Source of the DNA: Methanomassiliicoccales archaeon UBA280
GTDB taxonomy: Archaea > Thermoplasmatota > Thermoplasmata > SG8-5
Direction: 5' to 3'
NCBI GenBank assembly: GCA_002499085.1
Contig: DAKD01000029.1
Location: 1 to 25,592 of the forward strand
DNA length: 25,592 bases
In this document: piece after piece, positions 16,248 to 23,978 of the stretch
Layout of the letters: the number at the start of each line of letters is the position of its first letter
How positions within the stretch are numbered: the stretch's first letter is position 1
Notes under the pieces: model-generated
Told to the model about the DNA's origin: nothing
Seen by the model: the letters and a program-made list of their open reading frames with translations, nothing else
Databases searched by the model: none
Made by a program: the position numbers and the translations under genes

Positions 16248-17177
16248 ATGAACTTCAAAGGCTTTCACGTGGTATCGGCCCGGGATTTCTGCAGGGAAGA
16301 CATAGAACACATTCTTGATTTAGCGGACAAGATGGTCCCCATCGCCAAGGGCGAGAAATCCAGCGACCTCATGAAGGGCAAGATCATGGCCACGCTTTTC
16401 TTCGAGCCCAGCACAAGGACCAGGCTGAGCTTCGAGAGCGCAATGCTCAGGCTGAACGGCAGCGTCCTGGGGTTCGCGGACCCCAGCGGGACTTCAGCGA
16501 AGAAGGGCGAGACGCTGGCAGACACGATACGCATGGCCTCGGCTTACTCAGACGTCATAGTCCTCAGGCATCCCCAGGAAGGCGCGGCCAGGCTGGCCTC
16601 CAAATTCTCGGATGTTCCTGTGATCAACGGCGGCGACGGGGCCGGCCAGCATCCCACACAGACACTTCTCGACCTCATGACGATACGCAGGGAGACGGGC
16701 AAGATTGACGGAAGGAAAATCGCCATTGTCGGCGACCTGAAGTACGGCAGGACCGTGCACTCACTCACATATGCCCTGGCCAAGTTCGACACCGAGCTTG
16801 TTTTCGTGGCGCCCCCGTCGCTTCAGATGCCCTCCGAGGTGGTGGAGATCGCGAAAGGCCTGGGCGCGAAGACCAGCAAGGCCGACACGGTCGAGGATGC
16901 GCTCGCCGATACGGATGTGGTTTATGTCACCAGGATCCAGAGGGAGAGGTTCCCGGACCCTGCGGAGTACGAGAAGGTCGCGGGCGTGTACAAGATAACC
17001 GCAGCCCTGCTGGAGAAGGCCAAGAAATCCGCCATAGTGATGCACCCGCTTCCCAGGGTCAAGGAGATTTCCACGGACGTTGACGGCACGAGCTTTGCGG
17101 CCTACTTCAAGCAGGCGTTCTACGGCGTGCCTACAAGGATGGCCCTCATCGGCCTCGTCACGGGGGTGCTGGAATGA
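16248..17177 (+). CDS. pyrB: Aspartate carbamoyltransferase, catalytic chain
   Basis: 309 residues. It makes carbamoyl-aspartate from carbamoyl phosphate and aspartate, the committed step of pyrimidine synthesis. The carbamoyl-phosphate loop STRTR is at residues 55-59, and the flexible loop SAKKGET follows near 84. HPTQTLLDL starts at H135, the position of His134 in E. coli. The aspartate-binding region is TRIQRERF near 227, and HPLPRVKEI lies near 265. Its TGA overlaps the ATG of pyrI by four bases, so the two chains of the holoenzyme (two catalytic trimers, three regulatory dimers) are made from one message. Confidence 0.96.
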   Translation: MNFKGFHVVSARDFCREDIEHILDLADKMVPIAKGEKSSDLMKGKIMATLFFEPSTRTRLSFESAMLRLNGSVLGFADPSGTSAKKGETLADTIRMASAYSDVIVLRHPQEGAARLASKFSDVPVINGGDGAGQHPTQTLLDLMTIRRETGKIDGRKIAIVGDLKYGRTVHSLTYALAKFDTELVFVAPPSLQMPSEVVEIAKGLGAKTSKADTVEDALADTDVVYVTRIQRERFPDPAEYEKVAGVYKITAALLEKAKKSAIVMHPLPRVKEISTDVDGTSFAAYFKQAFYGVPTRMALIGLVTGVLE

Positions 17178-17632
17178 AGGAACTCAAGATTTCTCCGATC
17201 AAGAACGGCACGGCGATAGACCATATCGAACCCGGGATGGCCCTGAAGGTTGCCAAACTGCTGGGAATCCCAGAGCCCGGCACCCGCTCGACCGTGAGCA
17301 TCGCCATGTTCGTGAAGAGCAAGAAGATGGGCTTCAAGGACATCCTGAAGATAGAGGACAGGGAGCTCAAGAAGCGCGAGGTGAATATCATCTCCCTGGT
17401 CTCGCCGAACGCCAGCATCTCGATAATCAAGGACGAGGAAGTCATCAAGAAGCTTCAGCTGGCCCTGCCAAAGACTGTCACCGGCATAGTCAGATGCTCG
17501 AATCCCAACTGCATCACGAACAGGGACGAGCCCCTGGAGTCCGAGTTTGCGGTGATCAAGGAAGATGGCGTGCGCCTGAGATGCGTCTACTGCGACAGGT
17601 ACGTGAACGACATTCTGGAGAGCATTGTCTAG
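17174..17632 (+). CDS. pyrI: Aspartate carbamoyltransferase, regulatory chain
   Basis: 152 residues. The N-terminal allosteric domain starts KISPIKNGTAIDHIEPGMAL, where nucleotides (CTP, ATP) bind through the conserved Asp, His and Lys. The C-terminal zinc domain has all four cysteines, C108, C113, C137 and C140 (C-x4-C and C-x2-C), matching the E. coli spacing; it holds the regulatory chain to PyrB. It overlaps pyrB by the ATGA tetranucleotide. This shows feedback-controlled ATCase of the class B type. Confidence 0.96.
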   Translation: MKELKISPIKNGTAIDHIEPGMALKVAKLLGIPEPGTRSTVSIAMFVKSKKMGFKDILKIEDRELKKREVNIISLVSPNASISIIKDEEVIKKLQLALPKTVTGIVRCSNPNCITNRDEPLESEFAVIKEDGVRLRCVYCDRYVNDILESIV

Positions 17633-17635
17633 CGG

Positions 17636-17648
17636 TATTTTATTAAGG
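17636..17648 (+). promoter_or_regulatory. TATA-like box before aRF1 gene
   Basis: GTATTTTATTAAG follows directly on the pyrI stop and lies about 40 bases before the aRF1 ATG at 17684. This suggests its own promoter in the 51-base gap. GGAG at 17670-17673 may be the ribosome site. Confidence 0.45.
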
Positions 17649-17683
17649 CATGGGCCTTTTACATTCGATGGAGACGGCTTGAG

Positions 17684-18910
17684 ATGGAGAAATCCAAGGA
17701 CCTGTTGAAGTACGAATTCAAGAAGCAGCTCAGGGAGATCCAGGCAGTGAAGGGCCGCGCCACGGAGCTCATCTCGCTTTACGTTCCGCCGGGCAAGAGG
17801 GTTTCCGACGTTACAGGCTATCTCCGGAACGAGTATGCCCAGTCCTCCAACATCAAGTCCAGGACAACGAAGAAGAACGTCATGTGGGCCATCGATTCCA
17901 TCAGCGGAAAGCTGAAGACCTTCAGGGAGGTGCCTCCGAACGGACTTGTCTTCCTTGTCGGGCACAAGGCGGGCAGCGGGGACCAGACAGTTCCTGTCTC
18001 TTTTGTTATAGAGCCACCCGCCCCCATCACGACATTCCTTTACAGGTGCGACAACCATTTCTACCTCGAGCAACTCGAAGCCCAGCTGCTGGAGAGCGAG
18101 GTCTACGGCCTCATAGTCATCGACAGGAACGAGGCCACGATAGGGATTCTGAACGGCAGACGCATCGAGGTCGTCAAGAACTTTCAGTCAATGGTTATGG
18201 GCAAGCACAAGTCCGGCGGCCAGTCCGCAGTGAGATTCGAGCGCCTCATCGAGATTTCGGTCCATGAATATTTCAAAAACGTTGCTGCTATTGCCAACGA
18301 GAAATTCATGTCAATCCCGGAGCTGAAAGGCGTGATACTGGGCGGCCCCGGCTCCACGAAGGTCTACTTCACGGAGGAAGGGTACCTTCACCACGAACTG
18401 ATGAAGAAGATAATCGGCACGTTCGAGGTCGGCTACACAGATGAATCAGGGCTCCGAGAGCTGATGCAGAACGCCGCCCAGGCTCTTGCAGACCTCAGCC
18501 TGATGAAGGAGAAGAAGATGATGACCAGATTCCTGGACGAGCTCAGGAAGCCGGACGGCGGCCTTGCGGCATACGGCGAGGCGCAGACCAGGGAGGCCAT
18601 GCAGAGAGGGGCTGTGGACACGCTCCTGGTATCGGAGGCCATGGAGAAGATCCACATCGAATACCTCTGCCCGAAATGCGGCAGGAAAGGCGAGATGATG
18701 CTGAAGGACATAACGCATGTGAAATGCCCGGATTGTTCGGCCGAGGTTACAGTCCAGAAGCAGACAGACATAGTCAACGAGCTCTATGAACTTGCTGACA
18801 AGTACGGCACCAAGGTCGAGATGATCTCCAACGAGTCGGAGGAGGGTGAGATGCTGATGAAGGCCTTCAGCGGCATGGCCGCGATCCTGAGATACAGGAC
18901 GGTGGTCTAG
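17684..18910 (+). CDS. prf1: Peptide chain release factor aRF1
   Basis: 408 residues, the normal archaeal length. It recognises all three stop codons and releases the finished protein on the ribosome. Domain 1 has NIKS at residues 56-59 and the YxCxxxF motif as YRCDNHF near 123. Domain 2 has GGQ at 178-180 within KSGGQSAVRFERL. Domain 3 ends with a C4 zinc-binding minidomain, CPKC (C329, C332) and CPDC. Archaeal partners are aPelota/aIF5-type GTPases and ABCE1 encoded elsewhere. The argS start lies only 16 bases after its stop, so the two translation genes are probably co-transcribed. Confidence 0.96.
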   Translation: MEKSKDLLKYEFKKQLREIQAVKGRATELISLYVPPGKRVSDVTGYLRNEYAQSSNIKSRTTKKNVMWAIDSISGKLKTFREVPPNGLVFLVGHKAGSGDQTVPVSFVIEPPAPITTFLYRCDNHFYLEQLEAQLLESEVYGLIVIDRNEATIGILNGRRIEVVKNFQSMVMGKHKSGGQSAVRFERLIEISVHEYFKNVAAIANEKFMSIPELKGVILGGPGSTKVYFTEEGYLHHELMKKIIGTFEVGYTDESGLRELMQNAAQALADLSLMKEKKMMTRFLDELRKPDGGLAAYGEAQTREAMQRGAVDTLLVSEAMEKIHIEYLCPKCGRKGEMMLKDITHVKCPDCSAEVTVQKQTDIVNELYELADKYGTKVEMISNESEEGEMLMKAFSGMAAILRYRTVV

Positions 18911-18926
18911 GACGACTCTCGATCCG

Positions 18927-20624
18927 ATGGAGCATTTCAGGGAGAGGGCTGCATCATTGGTTGTCGATGCTGTCGCCGGAATGGGTTCCAAAACCGCGCT
19001 GCAGGCGGAAAAGCCGCCCGAAGGGATGGGCGATTTCGCCTTCCCCTGTTTCGGTCTGGCCAAGGAACTGAAGCGCTCCCCGGCAGAGCTGGCCAAGTCC
19101 GTCGCCGCTTCGATCGCTCCCGACCCGGCGTTCTCGGCGGCCGAGGCTAAGGGCCCTTACGTGAACTTCCGCATACATCCGGCAGAGCTGGCGAAGGCCA
19201 CCCTGGGCGCGGTCATGGGGCTGCGCGAGGAATACGGCAATGCCGAGCCGACAGGGAAGAGGATACTGCTGGAGCACACCAGCGCCAACCCGAACGGCCC
19301 GCTGCACGTGGGCAGGGCCAGGAACCCGATAATCGGCGACACGCTCGCCCGCATACTCGCGAGATGCGGCAACGATGTGACAACCGAGTTCTACGTGGAC
19401 GACATGGGAAAGCAGCAGGTCACTCTGACCTGGGGAGTGGAGAACCTGAAGCATCCGGGCGAGGCCCCGAAGAAGCCTGACCATGCCCTTGTCTGGTACT
19501 ACCAGGAGGCCAGCAGGCTCATGGCCGAGGACCCCCGGATCCTGGAACAGATAGACGCCATGATATCCACATACGAGAAGAAGGACAGCGCAATTGCCGA
19601 GAGGGTGAGGAAGAACTGCCAGCGCGTGCTGGAGGGCATGACAGCCTCTCTCTACAGGCTGGACATTCATTTCAACTCTTTCGCATGGGAGTCCAAGTAC
19701 ATATTCGACGGCAGCGTGGACTCGGTCCTGGAGAGGCTGAGGAAGCTGGACTCCACCGCAGAGGAGGACGGCGCACTTTACCTTGACCTCGAGAGGCACG
19801 GAATAACAGGCCAGGAGAGAAAATTCTACCTGACCAGAAGCGACGGCTCCAGCCTATACAGCACCAGGGACATGGCCTACCATCTTGACAAGCTTTCGAG
19901 ATATGACAGGGCCATCGACGTCCTGGGCGAGGACCACAGGCTGAAGGCCAAAGTGGTCGGCATCGGAACCAAGCTGCTGGGCCAGGATAAGCCTGTCGAA
20001 GCCATGTTCTATTCCTTCGTCTCGCTGCCGGAGGGAAAGATGTCCACAAGGCGCGGCACCGTGGTTTACCTGGACGACCTCATCGAGGAGGGCGTCGCGA
20101 GGGCCAGGGAAGAGGTGGATAAGCGCCGGCCCGAGCTCTCCGAGGAGCTGAAGCGCGGCATCGCCGAGGCCGTGGGAACAGGCGCCATCAGGTACAACAT
20201 CATCCGTGTGCAGGCAGAGAAGCAGCTCGTGTTCAAGTGGGAGGAGGCGCTCAACTTCGAGGGCAACAGCGCTCCGTTCGTTCAATACTCGCATGCCAGG
20301 GCCAGCAGCATACTGCGAAAGGCCACGGAGTTCGGGGAGTACGACCCGGCCCTGCTCGTGCATCCCTCCGAAACCGCACTCATCATGGGCATCGCCAGGT
20401 TCCCCTCGGTCATAAGGGAGTGCGGCGACAGCATGCAGTGCCATCCTCTCGCGCTGTACGCGCTGGAGCTTGCCTCGCTGTTCAACCAGTTCTACAGGGA
20501 CTGCCCCGTGCTGGCGGTCGAGGGGGAGCTGAGGAACGCGAGATTGGCGCTGGTCACGGCCTCGAAGTTCGTGATGCTCAATGCCCTGGACACGCTGGGG
20601 ATTGTGGCGCCTGAGGAGCTGTAA
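18927..20624 (+). CDS. argS: Arginyl-tRNA synthetase
   Basis: 565 residues, class I synthetase charging tRNA-Arg. The N-terminal Add-1 domain spans about 1-105. The HIGH-type motif reads HVGR at 127-130 inside HTSANPNGPLHVGRARNPIIGD, and the KMSK loop reads KMST at 371-374. The C-terminal DALR anticodon-binding domain begins near SAPFVQYSHARASSIL and ends ALDTLGIVAPEEL, as in other ArgS proteins. I see no strong ribosome site in the 16 bases before the ATG, consistent with translational coupling to aRF1. A perfect 11-bp inverted repeat follows its stop. Confidence 0.95.
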   Translation: MEHFRERAASLVVDAVAGMGSKTALQAEKPPEGMGDFAFPCFGLAKELKRSPAELAKSVAASIAPDPAFSAAEAKGPYVNFRIHPAELAKATLGAVMGLREEYGNAEPTGKRILLEHTSANPNGPLHVGRARNPIIGDTLARILARCGNDVTTEFYVDDMGKQQVTLTWGVENLKHPGEAPKKPDHALVWYYQEASRLMAEDPRILEQIDAMISTYEKKDSAIAERVRKNCQRVLEGMTASLYRLDIHFNSFAWESKYIFDGSVDSVLERLRKLDSTAEEDGALYLDLERHGITGQERKFYLTRSDGSSLYSTRDMAYHLDKLSRYDRAIDVLGEDHRLKAKVVGIGTKLLGQDKPVEAMFYSFVSLPEGKMSTRRGTVVYLDDLIEEGVARAREEVDKRRPELSEELKRGIAEAVGTGAIRYNIIRVQAEKQLVFKWEEALNFEGNSAPFVQYSHARASSILRKATEFGEYDPALLVHPSETALIMGIARFPSVIRECGDSMQCHPLALYALELASLFNQFYRDCPVLAVEGELRNARLALVTASKFVMLNALDTLGIVAPEEL

Positions 20625-20664
20625 CCCGGTAATTCATTGCTTCCAAAATGGTGGAATTACCGGG
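20625..20664 (+). terminator. Perfect 11-bp inverted repeat after argS
   Basis: CCCGGTAATTC (20625-20635) pairs exactly with GAATTACCGGG (20654-20664) right after the argS stop. No T-run follows, so it may be an RNA 3' end structure or a boundary of the structured region rather than a classical terminator. Confidence 0.5.
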
Positions 20665-21035
20665 CTTCTGAGCGAATCGCACTATCCATTGCACAGGCGA
20701 TTCGGGGCGAACGCCTTTATTTTCCATCCGAAGTCCTGATGGACATTCGGAACGTTACTGCTCCGGCGTTCACCGATTGCTGACAGATTGTTGCGAGCCG
20801 TACGGCCCCTGGATTCAGCTATTAGGAGTTGCCGGGCCGTGGTCGAACGCTCTGTCCGAAAATAGGAGGGGCGCGTTCAACGAGGGGAGGACAACGGGTG
20901 GGGATATGAGAAGTTGCCGAAGGCAATTTGCGCGGAAGGGGTGCAACCCCTGGAGCCTCATATCCGCATGTTATCTTCCCCGAGCGAAGCGAGAGCGCAG
21001 CGGGGTCGAGGCACGAAATGCCGAAGAAGTTTGAA
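20665..21035. other. Gene-free region dense in inverted repeats, possible structured RNA
   Basis: Inverted repeats follow one another: 20673-20680 with 20697-20704; 20728-20736 with 20741-20750 (one bulge); 20750-20754 with 20767-20771; 20802-20808 with 20834-20840; 20845-20850 with 20873-20878. At 20902-20965 a 9-bp outer stem (GGATATGAG with CTCATATCC) encloses two hairpins with three-base loops (20911-20929 and 20937-20951), a three-way junction. Then 20978-20982 with 21001-21005 and 21010-21013 with 21019-21022. A TATA-like CCTTTATTTT lies near 20715. I tried RNase P, SRP and rRNA signatures and none fits. It could be a non-coding RNA or a degenerate mobile element. Confidence 0.45.
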
Positions 21036-21331
21036 ACCCTGCCGTAAATTCCGTTGTTGCCGTAGTTTTTTCTTACGTTATTCATCGATCAGCTCCGTCG
21101 TGGGGGGTTCGTCGTTAAAGTGGCTGTCTGGTGACCTTCTCGTTTCGTGCGTTGCTCGCTATTCTTAGTGTCCATGAAAAGGGGGGCGGTCCAAAATCGT
21201 TTCCTCCCATTTTTACGTATGCGGGACAATGGAAGATCATCGTGAAGCTGCCCCTCGGATAGAAAATCCATCATGCTCACCAGCAGCGGGAGCACTATGG
21301 GATGGGGCTCTGCTCTCATTGTGACAAATTA
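21036..21331. other. Intergenic stretch downstream of abiEii, no supported gene
   Basis: About 300 bases. A 76-codon frame exists on the minus strand (21089-21319), 12 bases after the abiEii stop. It has no ribosome site, low-complexity content and no recognisable motif, so I do not call it. Nothing else is visible. Confidence 0.4.
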
Positions 21332-22117
21332 TCATTCAGCCCCTAACCGCTCCAAAATCAACACCGTTTCCTCAAACACCCTGTCAAAATCGGGCAAGTC
21401 CTTCATCTGATGCCTGAGGGAACTTTCCCATGCGCCTTTGTAACGCTTCTCCTTTGCAATGAAAAGAGACAGTTCCGGAACAATTCCTTTGAATTTACAC
21501 TTCTCAAGGAACAGAGCCTGCACCCCAACCCCCTCCATATTTTGCCAGAGACGATGCACGTCGTACAGGTCCCGTGGCCTTACGCGCTGGAACAGTGCTC
21601 TCGCCTTCTCGGCCACAATTTCCCGCAATGAATATACCTCCACTGTCGCATCGTATTCGTCCGAATAATTGTGGAAGACAGGCAACTTCTCGGAAGGCGT
21701 CAAGAGAATTTCATTTTGGGCATTGGATATGTCCAACTTTATCTTCAATGGCGACCCGGTCTTTCTCATGAGCCTGAAATAGATATTGCCGACCCAGCCA
21801 TTCTCGTTTTGTTCCAGGGAGATTCTGTCTTCGACATTGACGTTCACTTCATCCCGAATAAATTGCACGCATTCTTCGATGATGTCCTTCAATCTATCAT
21901 ATTCCATCTGCGCAATCAGGGTGAAATCCAGGTCGTCCGAGAAACGGTAATTGTTGATGTGCGCCTTTCTTATTGCCGTGCCGCCCTTGAATATCATGCC
22001 CCTTTCCTTCGAATACAACCCCTTCAAGAACCAGTTCTGAACATAATCCCTTTCGATTGTCGAAGCCGGCACTCCATTCGCCCTAGCAAATTCCCCAATC
22101 TCTATCGAATCTATCAT
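21332..22117 (-). CDS. AbiEii-type nucleotidyltransferase toxin
   Basis: 261 residues of the AbiEii/AbiGii family (type IV toxin-antitoxin, DNA polymerase beta-like fold). Motifs: KGGTAIRK at 44-51, SDDLDF with D61, D62 and D64 at 60-65 (metal-binding aspartates), KLDIS around D129, AEKARAL with E170 and K171, and RDLYD at 182-186. Studied relatives transfer nucleotides to tRNA or other RNA, or block growth during phage infection; the target of this one is unknown. Its ATG overlaps the stop of the AbiEi-like gene by four bases, the usual antitoxin-first order. All key residues are present, so it should be active. Composition and context mark it as an acquired defence or stability module. Confidence 0.88.
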   Translation of the reverse strand: MIDSIEIGEFARANGVPASTIERDYVQNWFLKGLYSKERGMIFKGGTAIRKAHINNYRFSDDLDFTLIAQMEYDRLKDIIEECVQFIRDEVNVNVEDRISLEQNENGWVGNIYFRLMRKTGSPLKIKLDISNAQNEILLTPSEKLPVFHNYSDEYDATVEVYSLREIVAEKARALFQRVRPRDLYDVHRLWQNMEGVGVQALFLEKCKFKGIVPELSLFIAKEKRYKGAWESSLRHQMKDLPDFDRVFEETVLILERLGAE

Positions 22118-22881
22118 TCAACACCTTCCAATGAATCTTTCCCAAGGTTAACTGTCAATCTCCACTTGCTGTTCTTCTCTCCTTCCAGGGGCATTGTAGG
22201 GTCCAGAGGCAGGTAGTTTCGAATGTTCCTATCCAGAGGAGGCATTTCAACCTCTATTCCATAATATTCGCACAGGAAGCCCAGCCGCCTTATCACGCCG
22301 GTATTGTTGATTTGCATGGCATACTCTGCGATTCTTGCTTTGTCGAAGGATTGTTCTTTTATTCCCTTGATGGCCTCGATTATCCCGCCAGAATATCTGG
22401 GCTTGTCCAGGCAATCAATTATTGTTTTCTCTTTGTCTGTTATGAAAATTTTATCTTTGCCGAACCATTCTGTTCTTATTCCGAAGAATTTCTCGGGCTT
22501 GATTTTGATTATTTTGTACCTGACTCCGAACACGTTCATGTCCTGCTTCTTCTTCCGGGAAGTCGTTTGAATGAACACGGTAGAAGGTATCTGCTCAGTC
22601 AGTCCGTAATAATGCAAGGCGCTCCAGTAAGAAATGCAGTATGGATCAATCAACACGGAGCCAATGATGAACTCGTTGAGCGTATATTTTCCTTTCTCGG
22701 CTCCCAACGGGATGAACATGTATTTTCCTTTCTCGATGCGCTCTATCCACCCCTGGCTCTCCAATCTGTATAATAAATTCCACAATACCTCATCGCCCAT
22801 ATCGCTGATTTCTTTCACATCGTCTATGGTGAAGGTTTCTCCCAACCTTGATAGTTTTCTAATGGCTGTTACTTTTCTCAT
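22114..22881 (-). CDS. AbiEi-like antitoxin / transcriptional regulator
   Basis: 255 residues. The N-terminal winged helix (about 1-60; LGETFTIDDVKEISDM, then LLYRLESQGWIERIEKGKYMFIPLG) is followed by the AbiEi core with a Tyr-rich SYWSALHYYGLTEQIPSTVFIQT block near 85-107 and DKEKTIIDCLDKPRYSGG near 149-166. In this family the N-terminal domain binds the operon promoter and the C-terminal part antagonises the AbiEii toxin. It precedes and overlaps the toxin gene (ATGA overlap at 22114-22117). The ATG at 22881 follows a TATA box at about 22939-22947 on the minus strand. Function follows from the pairing as much as from the sequence. Confidence 0.85.
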   Translation of the reverse strand: MRKVTAIRKLSRLGETFTIDDVKEISDMGDEVLWNLLYRLESQGWIERIEKGKYMFIPLGAEKGKYTLNEFIIGSVLIDPYCISYWSALHYYGLTEQIPSTVFIQTTSRKKKQDMNVFGVRYKIIKIKPEKFFGIRTEWFGKDKIFITDKEKTIIDCLDKPRYSGGIIEAIKGIKEQSFDKARIAEYAMQINNTGVIRRLGFLCEYYGIEVEMPPLDRNIRNYLPLDPTMPLEGEKNSKWRLTVNLGKDSLEGVE

Positions 22882-22938
22882 TTATACGCACCGTACTCGT
22901 TGTTTCTGCTCAGTTTAGTGTATGTAATTGAGAAGACA

Positions 22939-22947
22939 GATATAAAG
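22939..22947 (-). promoter_or_regulatory. TATA box of the abiE operon
   Basis: CTTTATATC on the minus strand, about 60 bases before the abiEi ATG, predicts transcription from near 22916 with a leader of about 35 bases. It lies right where the integrase-like remnant on the opposite strand begins. AbiEi-type proteins usually repress their own promoter, so an operator should be nearby; no obvious inverted repeat was picked out. Confidence 0.45.
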
Positions 22948-23107
22948 TTTTGGATGGTTTTTTTGGACCGAATCCCTCATCGTGGACAATAACGGCAACT
23001 CCCAGAAGGTCATAACCGAGGAAGAACTTGAGAAACACCTGTCTGATGGGCGGTCATGCGTCGATAAGATAGGTGCTGGGAAGGTCATCATGAAGATTCC
23101 TCGTTAG
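22946..23107 (+). pseudogene. C-terminal scrap resembling an archaeal site-specific integrase
   Basis: An open frame without its own start runs from just after a TAA at 22943-22945 to TAG at 23105-23107. The last 40 codons read like the tail of archaeal phage/plasmid tyrosine recombinases: KVITEEELEKHLSDG, then a short spacer and GAGKVIMKIPR. That tail has the pattern K(V/I)(V/I)(S/T)EEEL(E)xxLxxG...L/AxGKxxxK that I associate with such proteins. The catalytic domain (R...HxxR...Y) is missing, so nothing functional remains. It probably marks an old integration beside the AbiE cassette. The family match is from memory of the tail pattern and needs a search. Confidence 0.45.
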
Positions 23108-23109
23108 CG

Positions 23110-23140
23110 GAAAATTCTCCCCTCTCTTTCTCTTTTTTAA
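23110..23140 (+). terminator. T-rich tract after the remnant
   Basis: CTCCCCTCTCTTTCTCTTTTTTAA follows the remnant's stop codon. Runs of pyrimidine with T6 are typical archaeal transcription end signals, including those used by aCPSF1. It has no hairpin. Confidence 0.4.
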
Positions 23141-23153
23141 ACGCTGACGAAAG

Positions 23154-23242
23154 CCTTATACGGGGCTTTTCCCCTCACTTGGCGTAGCGGAGGAGTACCC
23201 GAAACTAAGTATAACTTGGGGATAGCCCGACTAAGGCGGTGA
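23154..23242 (+). promoter_or_regulatory. Promoter and leader of the AT-rich unknown gene
   Basis: Two TATA-like elements are present: CCTTATAC at 23154-23161, which would give a leader of about 60 bases, and AAGTATAAC at 23208-23216, which would give about 10 bases. The ribosome site AAGGCGGTGA (23233-23242) stands just before the TTG at 23247. The leader contains short self-complementary pieces (AAGT with ACTT) but no RNA family I recognise. Confidence 0.4.
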
Positions 23243-23246
23243 CATA

Positions 23247-23543
23247 TTGAAATGGAACGATTTTGAAGCAGAAATATCTAAACACATTGGTGAATTTAAA
23301 AAGGACCCAGAATACCTAAAGTGGCTTGAAAATAAGGTTTGGAATAAGTTATATTCTACGGCACCTCTTAATGAACAGGATATTGATGAGATAATTAAAT
23401 TCTTAGATAGTTGGGGCAAGATGATGAGAGTTAATGGAAAAATTAAAAAACAAATTGGAAAAAAAGAAATGTACAAGCAATTCATCAATGTGTCTCAAAT
23501 GAACCAATCACTATTTCCCTATTTAAAAAATTTGAAGAGATAG
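23247..23543 (+). CDS. Unknown AT-rich protein, N-terminal half of a frameshifted gene
   Basis: 98 codons from the TTG at 23247, with GGTGA (23238-23242) immediately upstream. The product starts MKWNDFEAEISKHIGEF and is highly charged, Lys/Glu/Asp-rich and mostly helical, with no membrane segment. In its last codons the reading meets T-TTA-AAA (about 23522-23528) and then runs LKNLKR to a TAG. The -1 frame continues smoothly as LKKFEEIDLTKKAAEE into the next entry. The two parts together make about 230 residues. I do not recognise the family. The strong AT bias against GC-rich neighbours on both sides indicates recent transfer, in line with the nearby AbiE pair and integrase-like scrap. Confidence 0.6.
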   Translation: MKWNDFEAEISKHIGEFKKDPEYLKWLENKVWNKLYSTAPLNEQDIDEIIKFLDSWGKMMRVNGKIKKQIGKKEMYKQFINVSQMNQSLFPYLKNLKR

Positions 23544-23545
23544 AT

Positions 23546-23947
23546 TTGACAAAAAAAGCCGCAGAAGAATGCATGAGTGGGAAAACTCATAAAGAGGTCA
23601 TAGAGGAAATTTTCAAAAACTTTCAAAGTGTGGTAAAACATACAAGTTCCTCTAAAATAATGCATATGATAAATCCCAATTTATTCGTCATGTGGGATGA
23701 AAAAATCAGAAACAATTGGGGTTGTTCTTCCAATGCAAGAGGGTATTTTAATTTTTTAATAAGAATGCAACTGGAATTGGATGAATTGATTAGCGACTAT
23801 GCAAGGGTGAAGGGTTTTTCTAAAAATAAGGGAATCGTAGGACTGTTAAATGAATTGAATGGTAGAATCGGCCAGAAATATTCAATTACCAGATGGATTG
23901 ATGTTTATAATTGGACCAAATACTCTGAAAAAGGAAAAAAATTATGA
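23546..23947 (+). CDS. Unknown AT-rich protein, C-terminal half of a frameshifted gene
   Basis: 133 codons from a TTG at 23546; the frame is open back to about 23447, and an ATG at 23573 is another possible start. No ribosome site supports independent starting, so this is probably the continuation of the preceding frame. It contains KIMHMINPNLFVMWDEKIRN followed by GYFNFLIRMQLELDELI. This 'I/LxH(M/F)xNPxLFxMWDxxIR' pattern recalls uncharacterised proteins found beside defence genes, but I cannot name the family. Composition is as AT-rich as the first half. It ends about 30 bases from the convergent regulator gene at 23979. Confidence 0.6.
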   Translation: MTKKAAEECMSGKTHKEVIEEIFKNFQSVVKHTSSSKIMHMINPNLFVMWDEKIRNNWGCSSNARGYFNFLIRMQLELDELISDYARVKGFSKNKGIVGLLNELNGRIGQKYSITRWIDVYNWTKYSEKGKKL

Positions 23948-23978
23948 TTTGTAAACAGCCCCTATTTCTTTGAGTGTT

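Noticed and set aside
17120..18073. 317-codon open frame antisense to pyrI and aRF1
   Set aside because: Both genes on the other strand have all their catalytic or metal motifs; the antisense product resembles nothing.
20931..20955. GGAAGGGGTGCAACCCC resembling helix 8 of archaeal SRP RNA
   Set aside because: The surrounding asymmetric loop and long helix 5 of SRP RNA are missing, and the sequence is explained better by a simple 6-bp hairpin.
20978..21022. GAGCGAAGCGAG-type sequence as a specific regulatory element
   Set aside because: Such short palindromic motifs are widespread filler in many genomes; kept only as part of the hairpin-rich region.
21089..21319. 76-codon frame just downstream of abiEii on the same strand
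   Set aside because: No ribosome site, biased low-information sequence and no motif. Position alone is not enough to call a third gene in the operon.
23184..23246. Possible tRNA or riboswitch before the AT-rich gene
   Set aside because: No T-loop TTCGANNC, no acceptor pairing and no riboswitch core recognised; treated as a leader.
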